This document shows, piece after piece, positions 35,658 through 47,657 of a stretch of DNA of 64,000 nucleotides. A model generated the notes under the pieces. That model saw nothing but the letters and a program-made list of their open reading frames with translations. It did no database searches and was not told where the DNA came from. Source of the stretch: Amyloporia xantha (lineage: Eukaryota; Basidiomycota; Agaricomycetes; Polyporales; Adustoporiaceae); assembly GCA_036971615.1 (NCBI GenBank), contig JAYKKR010000010.1, positions 744,001-808,000 on the forward strand, in the 5' to 3' direction. The position numbers and the translations under genes are program-made. Positions within the stretch are counted from its first letter, which is position 1. Each line of letters begins with the position of its first letter.

Positions 35658-37051
35658 GGGCATAGGAAAAGTGCCGCACGCGGACGTCAGAGGGATGCCT
35701 GTGAGACGCCTGCGAGACGCCTTCGAGACGCCTGTGCCACACAGCTTGGCGCTTAGGAGACGCGTCCCAGTCGTTCAACTTAGACACCTGAGCGACGCAC
35801 TTGCCTGGCTCGCCGCTTCGCCATCCCAAGGTTTATTCCTCACGTAGTCTTCTGTAATGTTTTGCTATCATATTGCCTGGACATCAGCTCCTATATACTA
35901 GCACTGTAGGCCCCAGTGTCGCTTCGGCGGGCATCGGTTACTCACACTCCTGGCTTCATCCGAAATGGCTCAGGTTGTGATTCAGGCAAAAGTATCTTGG
36001 TGGCTCCGAGTTTCATTTCTGTAGTTCGTGTTAAGATCAGTGACCTCTTCATGGTCATGGTGAGTTTGTATTTCTGCACCGTCTCCCCTGCGTCTCGCTT
36101 GCGTCTCCCCTGTGTCCCTCTTGCGTCTCCCGTGCGTCCCCCTTGCGTCTCCCGTGCGTCGCGTTTGTGTCTCTCGGGCGTCGCGCTTGCGTCTCCCGTG
36201 CGTCGCGTTTGTGTCTCTCGGGCGTCGCGCTTGCGTCTCTCGGGTGTCGCGCTTGCGCCTCCCGTGCGTTGTGTTTGCGTCTCACCTACGTCTCTTGCGT
36301 CGCACCTGCGTCTTGCTTACGCCCTCTACGCGTCTGGCAGACGGCAAGGATACTTCCACCGCCACGGAGCGTTGCTCTGGCGTCTAGGGCGCGTCGCCTT
36401 CCTGGTTGGCTGTGCGTCGCCATTGCGTCCGACGGCCTATAGGCTATTGATCATCCCCATCTACATATCACTTGAGAACAACTTAGCCAGACCGCTAGCC
36501 ACCTATTGACCGAGCTACCCCCTCTGAATTGCATTTTGGACATATCCTCCACCCAATGTACAGATCTATAACCTATGCATTTATTTGCCCATATTGGAGC
36601 CTGAGCACCATTTTATGTGAGGCTAAGTTCCGACCAATTTTAGCTAATACTTTATGCATTACATTGACAGCAAAGAAATTGAAACTGTGCGAGCCTTTGA
36701 ACCACGCAACGTGCCATCAAATCTGCTGTGTGGTTTTATCATTATTGCGAAGTGAAACATCGGGGGAGAGGTGTCAATTTCAACGGAGTTAATGGTGCAC
36801 ATAATACATATGCCGAGATTCATGGCCAAGACTGGCCACTGGCCAGACGGCAACTTATACTGCAAACACAGGATTCTCATCGCAATTACTACTCACACAT
36901 TCTGTCTTACTGCGCTTGCATTGTGTCTATGTTGCGTCTGTGCTACGTCTGTGCTGCGTCTGTGTTGCGTCTCTGCCGCGTCTGAGTGGCGTCTGGGACG
37001 CGTCGCGCAAGCGCCGCAGAGGCGTCCGCTGACGGCAATTTCCCCAGGCCC
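35658..37051. mobile_element. Mutator-like non-autonomous DNA transposon with 11-base-phased subterminal repeats
   Basis: The 1,394-base insert has imperfect inverted ends starting GGGCATAGGAAA on the left and GGGCCTGGGGAAA on the right (reverse complement); 22 of the first 29 bases match. It is flanked by the exact 9-base repeat CAGAAGAAT. A 9-base duplication and G-start termini fit the Mutator superfamily. Near both ends the motif AGACGC recurs every 11 bases in opposite orientation (left about 35697-35730, right about 36930-36985), and a long block of the same phase lies at about 36094-36300. There is no transposase. Unit 1 carries the uninterrupted site. It lies upstream of GTPase copy B, about 145 bases from its start codon. 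Confidence 0.8.
36094..36300. repeat. 11-base-phased TGCGTC repeat block with a 44-base higher-order unit
   Basis: Successive 11-base units of the form TGCGTCTCCCG, TGCGTCGCGTT, TGTGTCTCTCG and GGCGTCGCGCT follow each other. These four make a 44-base unit repeated exactly at 36143 and 36187, with degenerate copies on both sides. The block is inside the Mutator-like element. Long frames across it are by-products of the repeat. Confidence 0.85.
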
Positions 37052-37060
37052 CAGAAGAAT
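37052..37060. repeat. Right 9-base target-site duplication (CAGAAGAAT)
   Basis: This is an exact copy of 35649-35657 at the right edge of the Mutator-like element. Confidence 0.75.
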
Positions 37061-37196
37061 CGGTGGCGGAATGTCGTTCGGCAGCACCCGTGCATTGTTG
37101 AGTATATTAGCTTGCGAGAGGCGTTGTAACATCCCTCAGCCACAGATTGTTCCCCCAACTTGAGCGAACAACCAGTGATACCTCCGCCCAGACCTT

Positions 37197-40100
37197 ATGT
37201 ACAATTCGTACAAACCCCCTGATCTATTTCCCCCGAGCCCGAACACCGTGGTGTCCAGCGAGGGGTCCATGTCGTTGCAAGGTATCCATCTCTGATATCT
37301 CACGGCCTTGTGCACAGTATCCGTCGGTCAACTGACCTTCATTCAAACAAGATGGGACGAATAATGCTACGGGTGGCGATCTCAGAACTGCTTCCGACGT
37401 CCGAGTAGATCCCGGCCGCACTCAGGCTCAGGCTTCTCATACAGAGGCAGCTTCGGACGTGAGTACCGTAAAAACCACCTGGCCGAAAAGTGAAAGTTCA
37501 TGGTCTGACTGGTGTTCGCCTAGTCTAATATTGGGAGTCGAACTGAAGAGGGCGTCAACGATGTGGATATGATCGACGCCTCCCCTGACCAAGACTCTAC
37601 CAGACCCGCTGACGAAAATCAGGGTTCCAGTAACTCTCGGACGAGCGCTCCTCCCAATGGGGAGAACCAGCACGTTTCGAAGGAAAAGGTTCTCCAGCAA
37701 TCATATGATACGAAGGACCCTGGGTCGGTGCCAGATGACGTTTCGTTGTTCGATCTGGTCACATCCGTCCCGGGGATGTACCGCGTCCTCGACTTAATTA
37801 GCGAACAGGGCAGTGGTGGGCTTGGTAAGACCATTTGGATGAGCTGCGGATCCGCCGCTCATCCACTTTGTCTATAGTTGACAAGATCATCATTGCCCAG
37901 GACCCACTCGGTCACTTCATGAATGATGTCCGGTCGGGAGCCTATACCTCCATGACAAAAGTGGACTTCGCAGCCTTGGACAGCGTAACCTTGAAACCAA
38001 TCGGTATATATGGCAGCAAGACAGAGATAGTTCGTTTCCTCAAATCAGTACAGGCAATCGATGAAGCAACGTGCGTGCTTTCATTGATTTTCAAACTATC
38101 CCATTGTTTCTGACAGTTGACAGTGCCCTATCTCTATGTTCCGAGAATTCGCGGCCTCAATCGAATCGTCCTACGTTACGCTCAGGGTTGTATATTTTAC
38201 GCATTCCACAACCTACAACGTCTGAAGAGGCTGAAGTCATATATGCAATATACTGGCCGGAAGATACAACATGGGAGTACGATGCAGTCTCCTCTGTAAG
38301 ACGCAATCGAATTACGTTCATGAGGTGGACAGTTTCATGTCAAAATGCTCGTCAAACATTGGATATTGATGCGTTGACGCTCTTACAGATACCTAACCAA
38401 GATTTGTGATCAAGTCGTCGCCCTGATTTCTGACAATGATGCGGCCAAGATCATCTGGAAAGAAGAAGTCGATGACGCCATGCTTCTTGACCCTGACGAG
38501 GATGATTCTAACAGAATGTTCACGTTTGAAGTGGCGAAGACGCATGAACAGGACGAGAACGTCACAGCGTCTCCTGGCTTCTCTGTCAGTTGAAGGTTCT
38601 GTATGCTCGTCGTAGTCGTGTTTCTGACTGTCTTCTTGGCTTCAAGATTGAAATTCCATGGTCGTCTACTCGTACCGAAGGTCACGACGTGCCAATAGAT
38701 TCCGCTCACCTGCGGCCAAGGCTCATCCCCGGGGAAGAAAAGCAAGGCATTCTGGAGGTGAGCTTCATACCGGAAGAGCGGCGCCGCCAGCCATTCAAGG
38801 AAAGCTACCAAAGTGTTCGACTGCGTAACAATATGTGAGCAAGTCAGGAACGTCATGGTCTTGGGGACTCCCTAAAAATTCCTATGTTTTAGTGCATCTG
38901 AATCACTACGATTGCATCCGGACTTGTCGAATGATGCGGTTGGTATCCTTCTCGATCATGGACTATCAAAACGGGACCCCGAGGCATGCCGGACCTATCA
39001 ATCGAGATTGCAGGAGATTGGGCAGCTCACAACCAAACTTATCCGGGACGAAGAGGGTCAGGTGCATGCCAGACTCGATACGGAGACTACGAAGTTGCAG
39101 AACTCGGTGCGCGCAATGTGCACAGATATTGTTATAAAGCGATATCCGTACGTATGTCCCTTGAGATCGGAAGACTCGAAGTGACAATTCTCCGTGCAGC
39201 ACCCTCGATCGTGTACGTCTCAGCGGAGGGTCGGATCCTCTCGAGGCTGACAACGGTAATGCTAACCCCCATGATTATCCTTATCTTTCTCACAAGGTAT
39301 CATTTAGAGTACCTCAAAAATCTGATGGCTATGCATCCAGCCATATCGAAGATTCTATCCGAAGCGGAAACAGACCCCAAGCTCTTGGCGATAAAGAGTC
39401 CATCCTTCAAGACGGGAAAAGAGCGTGTCTTGATCATTGATATCATACTACAAAGACACGAGCAGCGGGAGGTAGCATTGGAGAAGCGGGAAGAACTCAT
39501 CGACACTATTCTCGAGAGTGGCCATACCAAAGCCTCGACGCGCCTGATCCCAGCAGTGTTCAGGAGTGCCGCATCTCTTTTTTTTGGAACAGACTCATCC
39601 GATGAACACTTCGAAAATGCTACTAAACAAGCGTCTAGAATCAGTGATCAAGAGTTCTTGACATCTCTCGCCTCTATTGTAGAGCGTGAGCCCCTCCTGA
39701 CAGACGTCTGTATGGGCATGGAGAAGGATGCCCACGTTCTTCTAAGTCGCTTGGTCAATTCCTACACGCATCAACTCGTAGATCGTATCCGAAGATTACA
39801 AGAGGATGCCTGCAAAGCACAAATTCATCAGGAGATCAAAATGCAGAAGTCTCGCGACTTGGAAGACGCACGTGCGAAACTTCTAGAGTCGCTTCGTGAG
39901 CCTTTACTCTCATTGGGTACAAGGTATGTTTCGCTGCACTAATGTTTTGGGCGTATTGCTGACAGTCTAGATATTGTTCAGAACTGTATTGTCCATTGAT
40001 GCCATCGAGAAACGGACATCTGGTATGCCGATACTGCATCCTATTTAACGTGTTTGTTCACTTGACATTTGTCAGGCTTCAGCAGCACATGGTCGAACAT

Positions 40101-43100
40101 CTACCTTACTGGACACCGTGAAAGCCACTCTCTATCGGCACTTCGGTACACCGTACATCCTCTTCAATTGACAGAAGACGACAAACATCAACTACAGCTC
40201 GACAAGATGTTCATTCCGACTCCGAAGATCTTCTCGAATGCTATATCAACGTTTAAGCTTCCCCTGGATCAATGTATCCTGTAAGCAAATTTCAAAATTG
40301 TACCGTTCGGAGTGTAACAAATATGGGTCATAGACATATGCAACTGCTCTCCAACAACAATTGCTTACTGATCACAAGTGACCATCGCGGAGACATGAGA
40401 ATATTTCTTGAAAAACTCTCATTCCTGGATCGTGCAATAGATCGCTCTAATGGTCAGAAAAAGATTCTGCGACGGGAGAAGATCGGACATGAATGTTTGT
40501 TCGCATTTGATGAGACCAAACGCATGCTTGCAGTTTTGGGTATGTCCAAGGTAAGGTTACGAACTCTTGATCTTGGATGTAGTATAGCTGACGTATTTAA
40601 GGTTGAGCCCCGTCTGCATTTTCACTTGTTCGAATTCGACGAGACGTATACCACTCTGCAAGGATTTGGAACTCCCATTAATTTAGGTTCATGGTACACT
40701 GGGCCTGTCTCCATCCTTCATATGGCCTTCGTCTGTGGCAGCGAGGAACTCGTTCTCATCGACGGCGACGCCAATGTCAGAATCTTCTCGTGTGTGACTC
40801 AGCAATTCAGGTATATCTTCCGTCGTGATCCCATAGGGAGTATGGATTGATATGTTTTCTTAGACCGGCGTCGCAACAATTGCCCTGTGTACCGGACGCA
40901 ATATATACCTCTCCAGATGGCTCATGCCTTTTAACTATCAACACTCCGACAGACCCTGATAGCGCCCTCACTATGTGCGCATATCATTGGTCCACATTTG
41001 GATCGTCTCATGGCATCCTCGTTCAACTTGATGGGCTGCGTGCTGACAGCTTTGTTGTCACCTCTCTGGTCAAAAGAACTCACGTCCACTTGCTTGGCAT
41101 AGATCTTACGGCCCATCGTTGCGAATCAGTGGCCCTGGACATCACGCGGAAAGCTACCGAATTTACATTCCAGGAACGAGGTATTGCAGGGTCACTGAGC
41201 AACCAGGACGCCAAATCTGTTCGCAATTGCTTTCTTGATTGCCATGCGGATGTCTGGAAGAGATTTCCTGTCGTTCCTGCAGTCCAGCGACAGACAATAA
41301 CTTTGTCGACCAATCGTTATCCTCGGGCACTGCTCTCCGTCACCAGTCATGATCACGCTGCGTACGCTCCCTACTTCGCCAACCTTGTCACATCATTTGA
41401 GAGAGTGACTCGAAAGCCCACTGGTACTGAACTCGCAAATACTGTCGTCACGGTTCTCGACTACGACACATTCATGACACGTGACAATATGGACCTGTCA
41501 TGCTTCCGGGCTGGAGAATGGCTTGCAAACCTATTGTGTTTAATTCCTATCCAGATTGCCATCACCAGAGAGAATAGATTCATTCCGATAAAGGATGGTG
41601 TATTCTCTAATGATCTCGAGCGTTCACTTCTCGGTGCGGATGTCGCAAGGATCATCGATAATTTATCCTTCGGCTGGTACGAGTCTTTGTTCCAGTCATA
41701 TATGGCTCGAAAGGTATTTCGGTGTGTCAGTTTATCCCTTAAATATAGTCTAACGAAGATAATTAGCCAGTGAAAGTAGTATCGTCGATGGGTCAGTCTA
41801 CTCAATATGCTATAGAGCTACCAGAAAGGACTGATGAGCTTTCCATGTAGGTGAGCAATCAGTGGGCAAGAGCTTCGCTCTCAACCACCTGGTAGACACG
41901 TCGTTCGCTGGTTCTGCTATGCGAACCACTGAAGGGGTCTGGATGTCAGTCGCACCGCTAGATGACATGATCATAGTTGCACTCGACTTCGAAGGTATTT
42001 ATCAATTTATCACTGGCATGTCGCCTACTTCACTGCTTTTGACAGGTGTACATAGCATTGAGCGATCGGCTCAGGAAGACACCCTTCTGGTCCTATTCAA
42101 CACAGCGATTTCAAATTTGGTAATGCTAATCGGTTTCTTCCCGATCCTAGACTCATGATATTCAGGTCCTATTCCGCAATAATTTTGCGTTATCGAGAGA
42201 CATCACTGGTCTCTTCAAATCGTTCCAGTCATCGTCGTCTGTTTTGGATCCTGCAGCGAATCCAACTTTGTTCCGCTCTACCCTTGTCATCGTCATCAAG
42301 GTCAGTGTCTCACGACAAGTCAAGTGGGCTACCGAATTGAGGCCAATCATGTGTCCAGGATGTTGTTGAATCCGACACCAATGAGATTGTGAAGGAGTAC
42401 GCATGATCAGATTTCACTACGATTTCATCCTTGACCTAGACTTCATTTCTATCTCTTTAGATTCAAGCTCAAGTTTCAGCAGATCGTTCATCAGGAGCAG
42501 GGCTCGAACTTTATCAGTCAGCTTCATAGTGGAAGACTAGCCATTGTTCCGTGGCCCGTCATTGAGTCACGCCAATTCTATATATTATTCAACAGCATGA
42601 AACGGCTTCTGGATAAGCAAGAGCAGACGCACGCTGGGGGTAGCATTTTTTTGCAAACAATGAAGACGCTTATGGCAAAACTCAAGGTGAGACTTACCCA
42701 AATATCTGCACCCCAATGCTAATTGTGACTATCCTGTAAGGCCAATGACTGGGGAGCCCTTTCTCGTATGTGAAAATAACTCGGGTGCTCCGAAGTTGAC
42801 TGATGGAATTCAAAGAAAATATGGCCGCGCATCGGGCACAACTACTCCTGGCGTTACTTCCAAGGGCTCTCGCTTTTGGAGCAACAGAGATTGTCCCTGA
42901 ATACGAACCTCTGAAGGTGATAAACCTATGGATATCAGTCTATCATTCTATGAAGTTGACCTGTCTGTAGGATTTTGATTCGAACACTATTGTCAGCACG
43001 CCCGACACAACATCTCGATTCTTCCTATCAGAATTCGCCAGCTCAGATGAACTCCCTACTGCCGACAACGCTCTTGCCCGTCTTATTCAATCTTGGGAAC

Positions 43101-46100
43101 ATTATCCGGACCGCTTACATGATGCCGAAGAACAGTGGATTCAGGATCTTAAGCATTTCGTGAACCATATCGCCCAATTACGAATTGAGCTTGTTGAAGA
43201 GTGGTTGTCGTTAAACACGGCACGTTATCCAGCTCAACATGCTGATATACAGGCTCTCAGGCGGGCGGCCAACAATATAATCATCGATTTGAAGTCTAAT
43301 ATCCAGCTATGTGCCTTGCAATGCGCATCATGTCATCTGTCATGTATCCTCAAGCACCATCACGATGGCCGGCATGATTGTCAAACGCTACACCAATGCA
43401 TCCAAACGTGTCAATTTGATAGTTCCGACCACGAGAATGAACCATGTGGACTGAAGTAGGTGTCATGATTAGCAAAATGAGAAATTTAATTGTTTATCAT
43501 TTATTTAGGGCTGGACATCCGGGAAAACATGTGTAGGTTCTCAGCTACAATCAGTGATATCTCTCTGATATTTCGTCAGATGTGATGTGACTGCGCACCT
43601 ATGTGGCAAACCGTGTGCACTGGAAAAGAAGCGAGGTTGTTTGCAAGAATGTACGAAGGTAGGGCAGCATTTTTGTCTTGCTGGTTTTCTCGGTCTCATT
43701 CCCCTTTGCCAGGTTGTTGACCATCAAGACGAGGGGCATATGTGCTCTGCGGCTGTTCATGAGTGCGGCAAGGTAGGCCTCACCATTCATTTCACTGATG
43801 TAGCTGTTGATTGGTTGGAAAGAGGTGCAGCTTGGCACACGTGCAGCTGCCGGATGGCCAAGAGTATTCTTGTCCAGAAACATGTAGCGTCCCAAGGTAA
43901 GTCGCCACGTGTCCTATAGTAAATTATTGACTTACGCAACACAGTCATGAACTTCATGATGAGCATACTTGTGGTAATCGACAGTGTCCACTTCCCTGCC
44001 AGTTATGCAAGAGACTATGCTCTCATCAGAATCATCTTCATGCTTTAGAACCTGGAGAACTACATCTCTGCGGGTTCGTACATTCTCACACAACGCGGCG
44101 CTATTCCGCAGCTCATGATTTTGCATTAGGCAAGAGCATTCATGCAACAAGCTCTGTTCTGCTGTGGGGATTTGTCAGATAGAAACGGCGCCGCAATCTA
44201 TTGAAGCGACGTTTACTGGTCGACACGAAACATTCCAGTATACGAAAGTACGTGCAGTCTATGTCTGCCTATTGATAAACCACGTACTGACTGTTATATT
44301 TTGTTGCGTCCAGTACACACAAGGTATATGCTAGTAGTAGATGAGAATGTAAATATGCGACTCTAACCCTTCATAGTCTCGAAGCGTCTGCCATGTGTAA
44401 TTCCGATCGGTCCTGGTCGAATTGATCACGGCGACCGTGGGCCTCATCAACACAGTCTAGACCAACATCCATTTCATTTCTGCGAAGCGAGGTATGCAAT
44501 GTTTCACACGTTTGAAACCATTTGTCTTACTATTGTCATTAGGTGTGAGAATTGTGGTTATTTCTGTACCCTACGACTTGGTCGGTGGTGTCACATTGTA
44601 AACCACTTTTGTTTTACCTCATTCCTGTTATAGGTCATCCGCAGCAAGAGCATGAGACGAGTCATGGCTCCATGTCGAAGACGCAGTGGTCCATTTCTGG
44701 GCCCGAGGGTACCATGGTAGAGCTCGATGGGCGGAAATTTGGCACAAATGACGAAGGCGCTCCCATGCTTTGCTCAATGTTTTGCAGGACCATGGGAAGA
44801 CACGTTCATGTCGATTATTGCCGAACAGATCCAACCGAGAAATGTGAGGGGCCAGACCATGAGCACATCAGCGCACAAATGCATCCCCACCCTGCACGTC
44901 CGAAGGATTGGGTTAGCCACGATCTCCACTGGAGGCGAACAGGTACTAGCAATTTATATAGTTCATAATACGTGACTCAAATCGTCTCTTAATAGGTTTC
45001 AAAGGTGCCATAATTGTGGAGTCTACGGTTAAATTCACTTAATTAAGCCCAACTGCGTCTTTAGATCCGTATTCTCATGAAGATAGGACGAATTTTGCTC
45101 TATGGTACGTACACATACATGTGACTCATTGGGCATTAGCTAATGGTGGTCGGTGTTTGGAAGCGATGCAATGTGCCCAGGCATGGTTATGTTCCTTGAT
45201 TCCTACACTCACATATCTCACGATCCGGGATGCTAATACAGGACCTGAACATGACACAAACACGAATGCTACAGCACAGCCTTCATATTGCACGTTGCCA
45301 ATTTTGCACCCCCGCCAGAGGCTTGATCAACCAGTTCCCCGAAATGGTCTCGGATACATATCGAACGACGGTCACGCCTTCCACTGCAGAAATCCTGCCG
45401 TCATGCAGCAGTCCTTCCACGTGTAAGTGGCGGTGGTTTCTGTTCTGTCAATCTATCTGACAGTCCTACAGGATATTTGCGATTGATAGGTAAATTTACA
45501 CAGTTGATGCTACGCGTAAGTGATTACATTGGGCGTATCGTGATAGATCCGGTTCTATGGCCGAGCGTGATCGTCATCCCTTGGGAAACACCCCGTCGAC
45601 TGGTCTCATCTCCCGTCAGCATAACAACCGACTAGGTGCTGTCTATTCGTCGCTGCACGCGTTCTGGATTGCTCGATATGCCGCCGTGACTGCTGGACAG
45701 GCACCCGCACTTCGCCGAGATGCTTACACAGTACTACTCTTCAATCACGGAGTATCAGAATGCCTTGTACATGACTTCGCCAGCACACCAGATCAGCTGT
45801 TGAACATTGTTCTTCGTTACTCAGCCGACGGTGGGACAGATTTCACTAGTGCCGTCCAGGCGGTACAAGCCCAAATGGAACGTCATTGGAGCACAGAGAG
45901 GTACGACTCGGTCAATCAAACCTCATTGTAACGTGGTAACAACGTCTTCATAGATCGCCCGTTATCATATTCTTGTCCGACGGGGAAAGTAGCATATCCG
46001 ACCAAGTCATACAGAATCTGTGTTTACGATCTATTGCACTCGGGCAAGTCACCATACGCTCATCTTCCCGAATGCACGTAGTATTAACAGGGATCACAGA

Positions 46101-46377
46101 AAGCCGCTCTCCTTTCACGCAGTGTCCTTCGGACCACGTAGTCACGTTTTACAACGGATGGCTCAGATTGCTGTGGATGTCCAAGGTAGGGCTCCACCCG
46201 ATCCCCAAAATCCAGCCCCGACTTCCACCTATGCAGAAGCTCTTGACAGCGTGAGTCGGTCTTGATCCAGATGCCAGCCTTTGCTTCAATCACGTTTCAC
46301 AGGTTCGACTTGCAGAGACGTTTTTGGGTATTGCGGAGTCTTTAAGAAAGCCCAGGGGATCACTCTTCCGTGGTTGA
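37197..46377 (+). CDS. Giant VLIG/GBP-like large GTPase with vWA domain, copy B
   Basis: This is a paralogue of copy A with the same exon plan and architecture. It has an acidic leader from MYNSYKPPDLF, the conserved helical middle, propeller-like repeats (about 40330-41170) and a G domain at 41851 (GEQSVGKS, TTEGVWM, DFEG). A Cys/His-rich region follows (about 43310-44230), then a C-terminal vWA domain whose MIDAS motif is the canonical DRSGS across an intron near 45490-45545. It ends KPRGSLFRG. All junctions I compared with copy A splice in frame, so the gene looks functional even though both flanking duplicated genes in the junction are broken. Protein divergence from copy A is moderate: domain cores are nearly unchanged and other parts differ a lot. 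Its promoter was altered by the Mutator-like insertion and loss of an intact RBR neighbour. Confidence 0.8.
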
Positions 46378-47657
46378 ATGGTGAGACCGTTGGAAGCGAC
46401 CACCGTCTTGTTCTTGTGTAATTGTATGTATCTGTGAGCGCTGTCGGTGCAGAACGAATGAGATGTGATCTGGTTCAAGTGCGATGTTTGGCTCAAGTGC
46501 ATTCACGTTATCACAGCCCATACGTGCTATTGTAACCTATCAGAGAGCTCCGAATGTTGTTTCTCCTGTATCGCTATCGCAAGAGTCCCGAACATTTGAC
46601 GAAAATTGCAGCAGAGTAGTGAACTGTGGTACCAATAAACGAGTTCATAAATATTAGATAGAGTAGGACCTATTCATGAACATATTCCTGTCTAGTCCAG
46701 ACGGCGGAGGCATCATTCGTTCACACTGTCATGGAATGTCTGCATGATACGACCTGCACCCGAGAACGCTAGACATGCGCCACTGCCGCTCATTAGAACC
46801 GTTCATGCTCAGGACGACAATAGATTTGAAACATACTGCGATAGGCGTGGAGCTGGCCAAATCCGGTTCAGGCAGATGTATATCGGTTACAGCGGTTCTG
46901 AAAATCAGATGCGCTCACCGCTTCACGTTAGCATTGCGCTCGGACACAATATAGAGCTTCGCCACAGTACGCAATGCCTGATGGATAGAAAGAAGAAACA
47001 ACCCACGTTAGAGTTTATGACGCCTTTAGAATCATAGAGAGACTCGAGATAAAAGATGTCGGAAAGCATTGAATGATACCAAGGCCGAACTTTGAGAGGC
47101 ACAGCTTCAGGTGGTGGTGTGTCTCGAAACTTTCAAGTATCACCACATTTCCTCCAGAATACAAGATCTACCTGCACGCTGCATCAGCAGGCTGGAATCG
47201 CCCGAAGACCGAGAGAAGACGAGGAAGAAGACCAAGTTACTGTAAGGTTGCGCGAGTCAGGATGACTGTGCTCCAGCGGACTCCGCTGCTGGTAGCAAAA
47301 TCCGGCCACCCTGCATGCTCTTTGGCTAAGTGGTGGTGAAGCAAACTTGAAGGACAACTGGAGAGTCATTCTCTGACGAGGATGACACTGCGCCGAGTGT
47401 TGTACGCATAGACGCTCATGGTTCAAATATGTGATCGCATCTCGATCACAGAACGCTTGTTTTACGGGCCTCTATTCAAAATCGGCACCGATGGTGCTCT
47501 CAATTACCTACCCCTTTGACGTTCTCTCTCTTGGGCGTCCTCTCGGACTGCCTATATACTCCCACCGCAATACGGCTATCATCCAGCAGAGCTTCCAACA
47601 GCGCGCTGCACAGCCGGGTCGGTCGCATCGGATATCCTACAAATTCAATATTTTTCG
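46378..47657. other. Spacer between GTPase copy B and the RTP1-like gene
   Basis: This 1.28-kb spacer is about 0.5 kb longer than in unit 1. A 97-codon frame at 46744-47037 (ending KKKQPTLEFMTPLES) resembles nothing I know and has no counterpart in unit 1, so I do not call it. The right end should hold the RTP1-like promoter. Confidence 0.4.

Noticed and set aside
36094..36300. CRISPR-like array
   Set aside because: There are no unique spacers between repeats; units are contiguous, degenerate 11-mers inside a eukaryotic transposon.
35916..36509. 197-codon frame with Arg/Leu/Ser repeats, and mirror frames on the minus strand
   Set aside because: It is produced by the 11-base repeat block, which stays open in several frames because 11-mers of this sequence lack stops.
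46744..47037. Possible small gene in the spacer of unit 2
   Set aside because: No homologue is recognised, there is no counterpart in unit 1 and no clear promoter or splice support.
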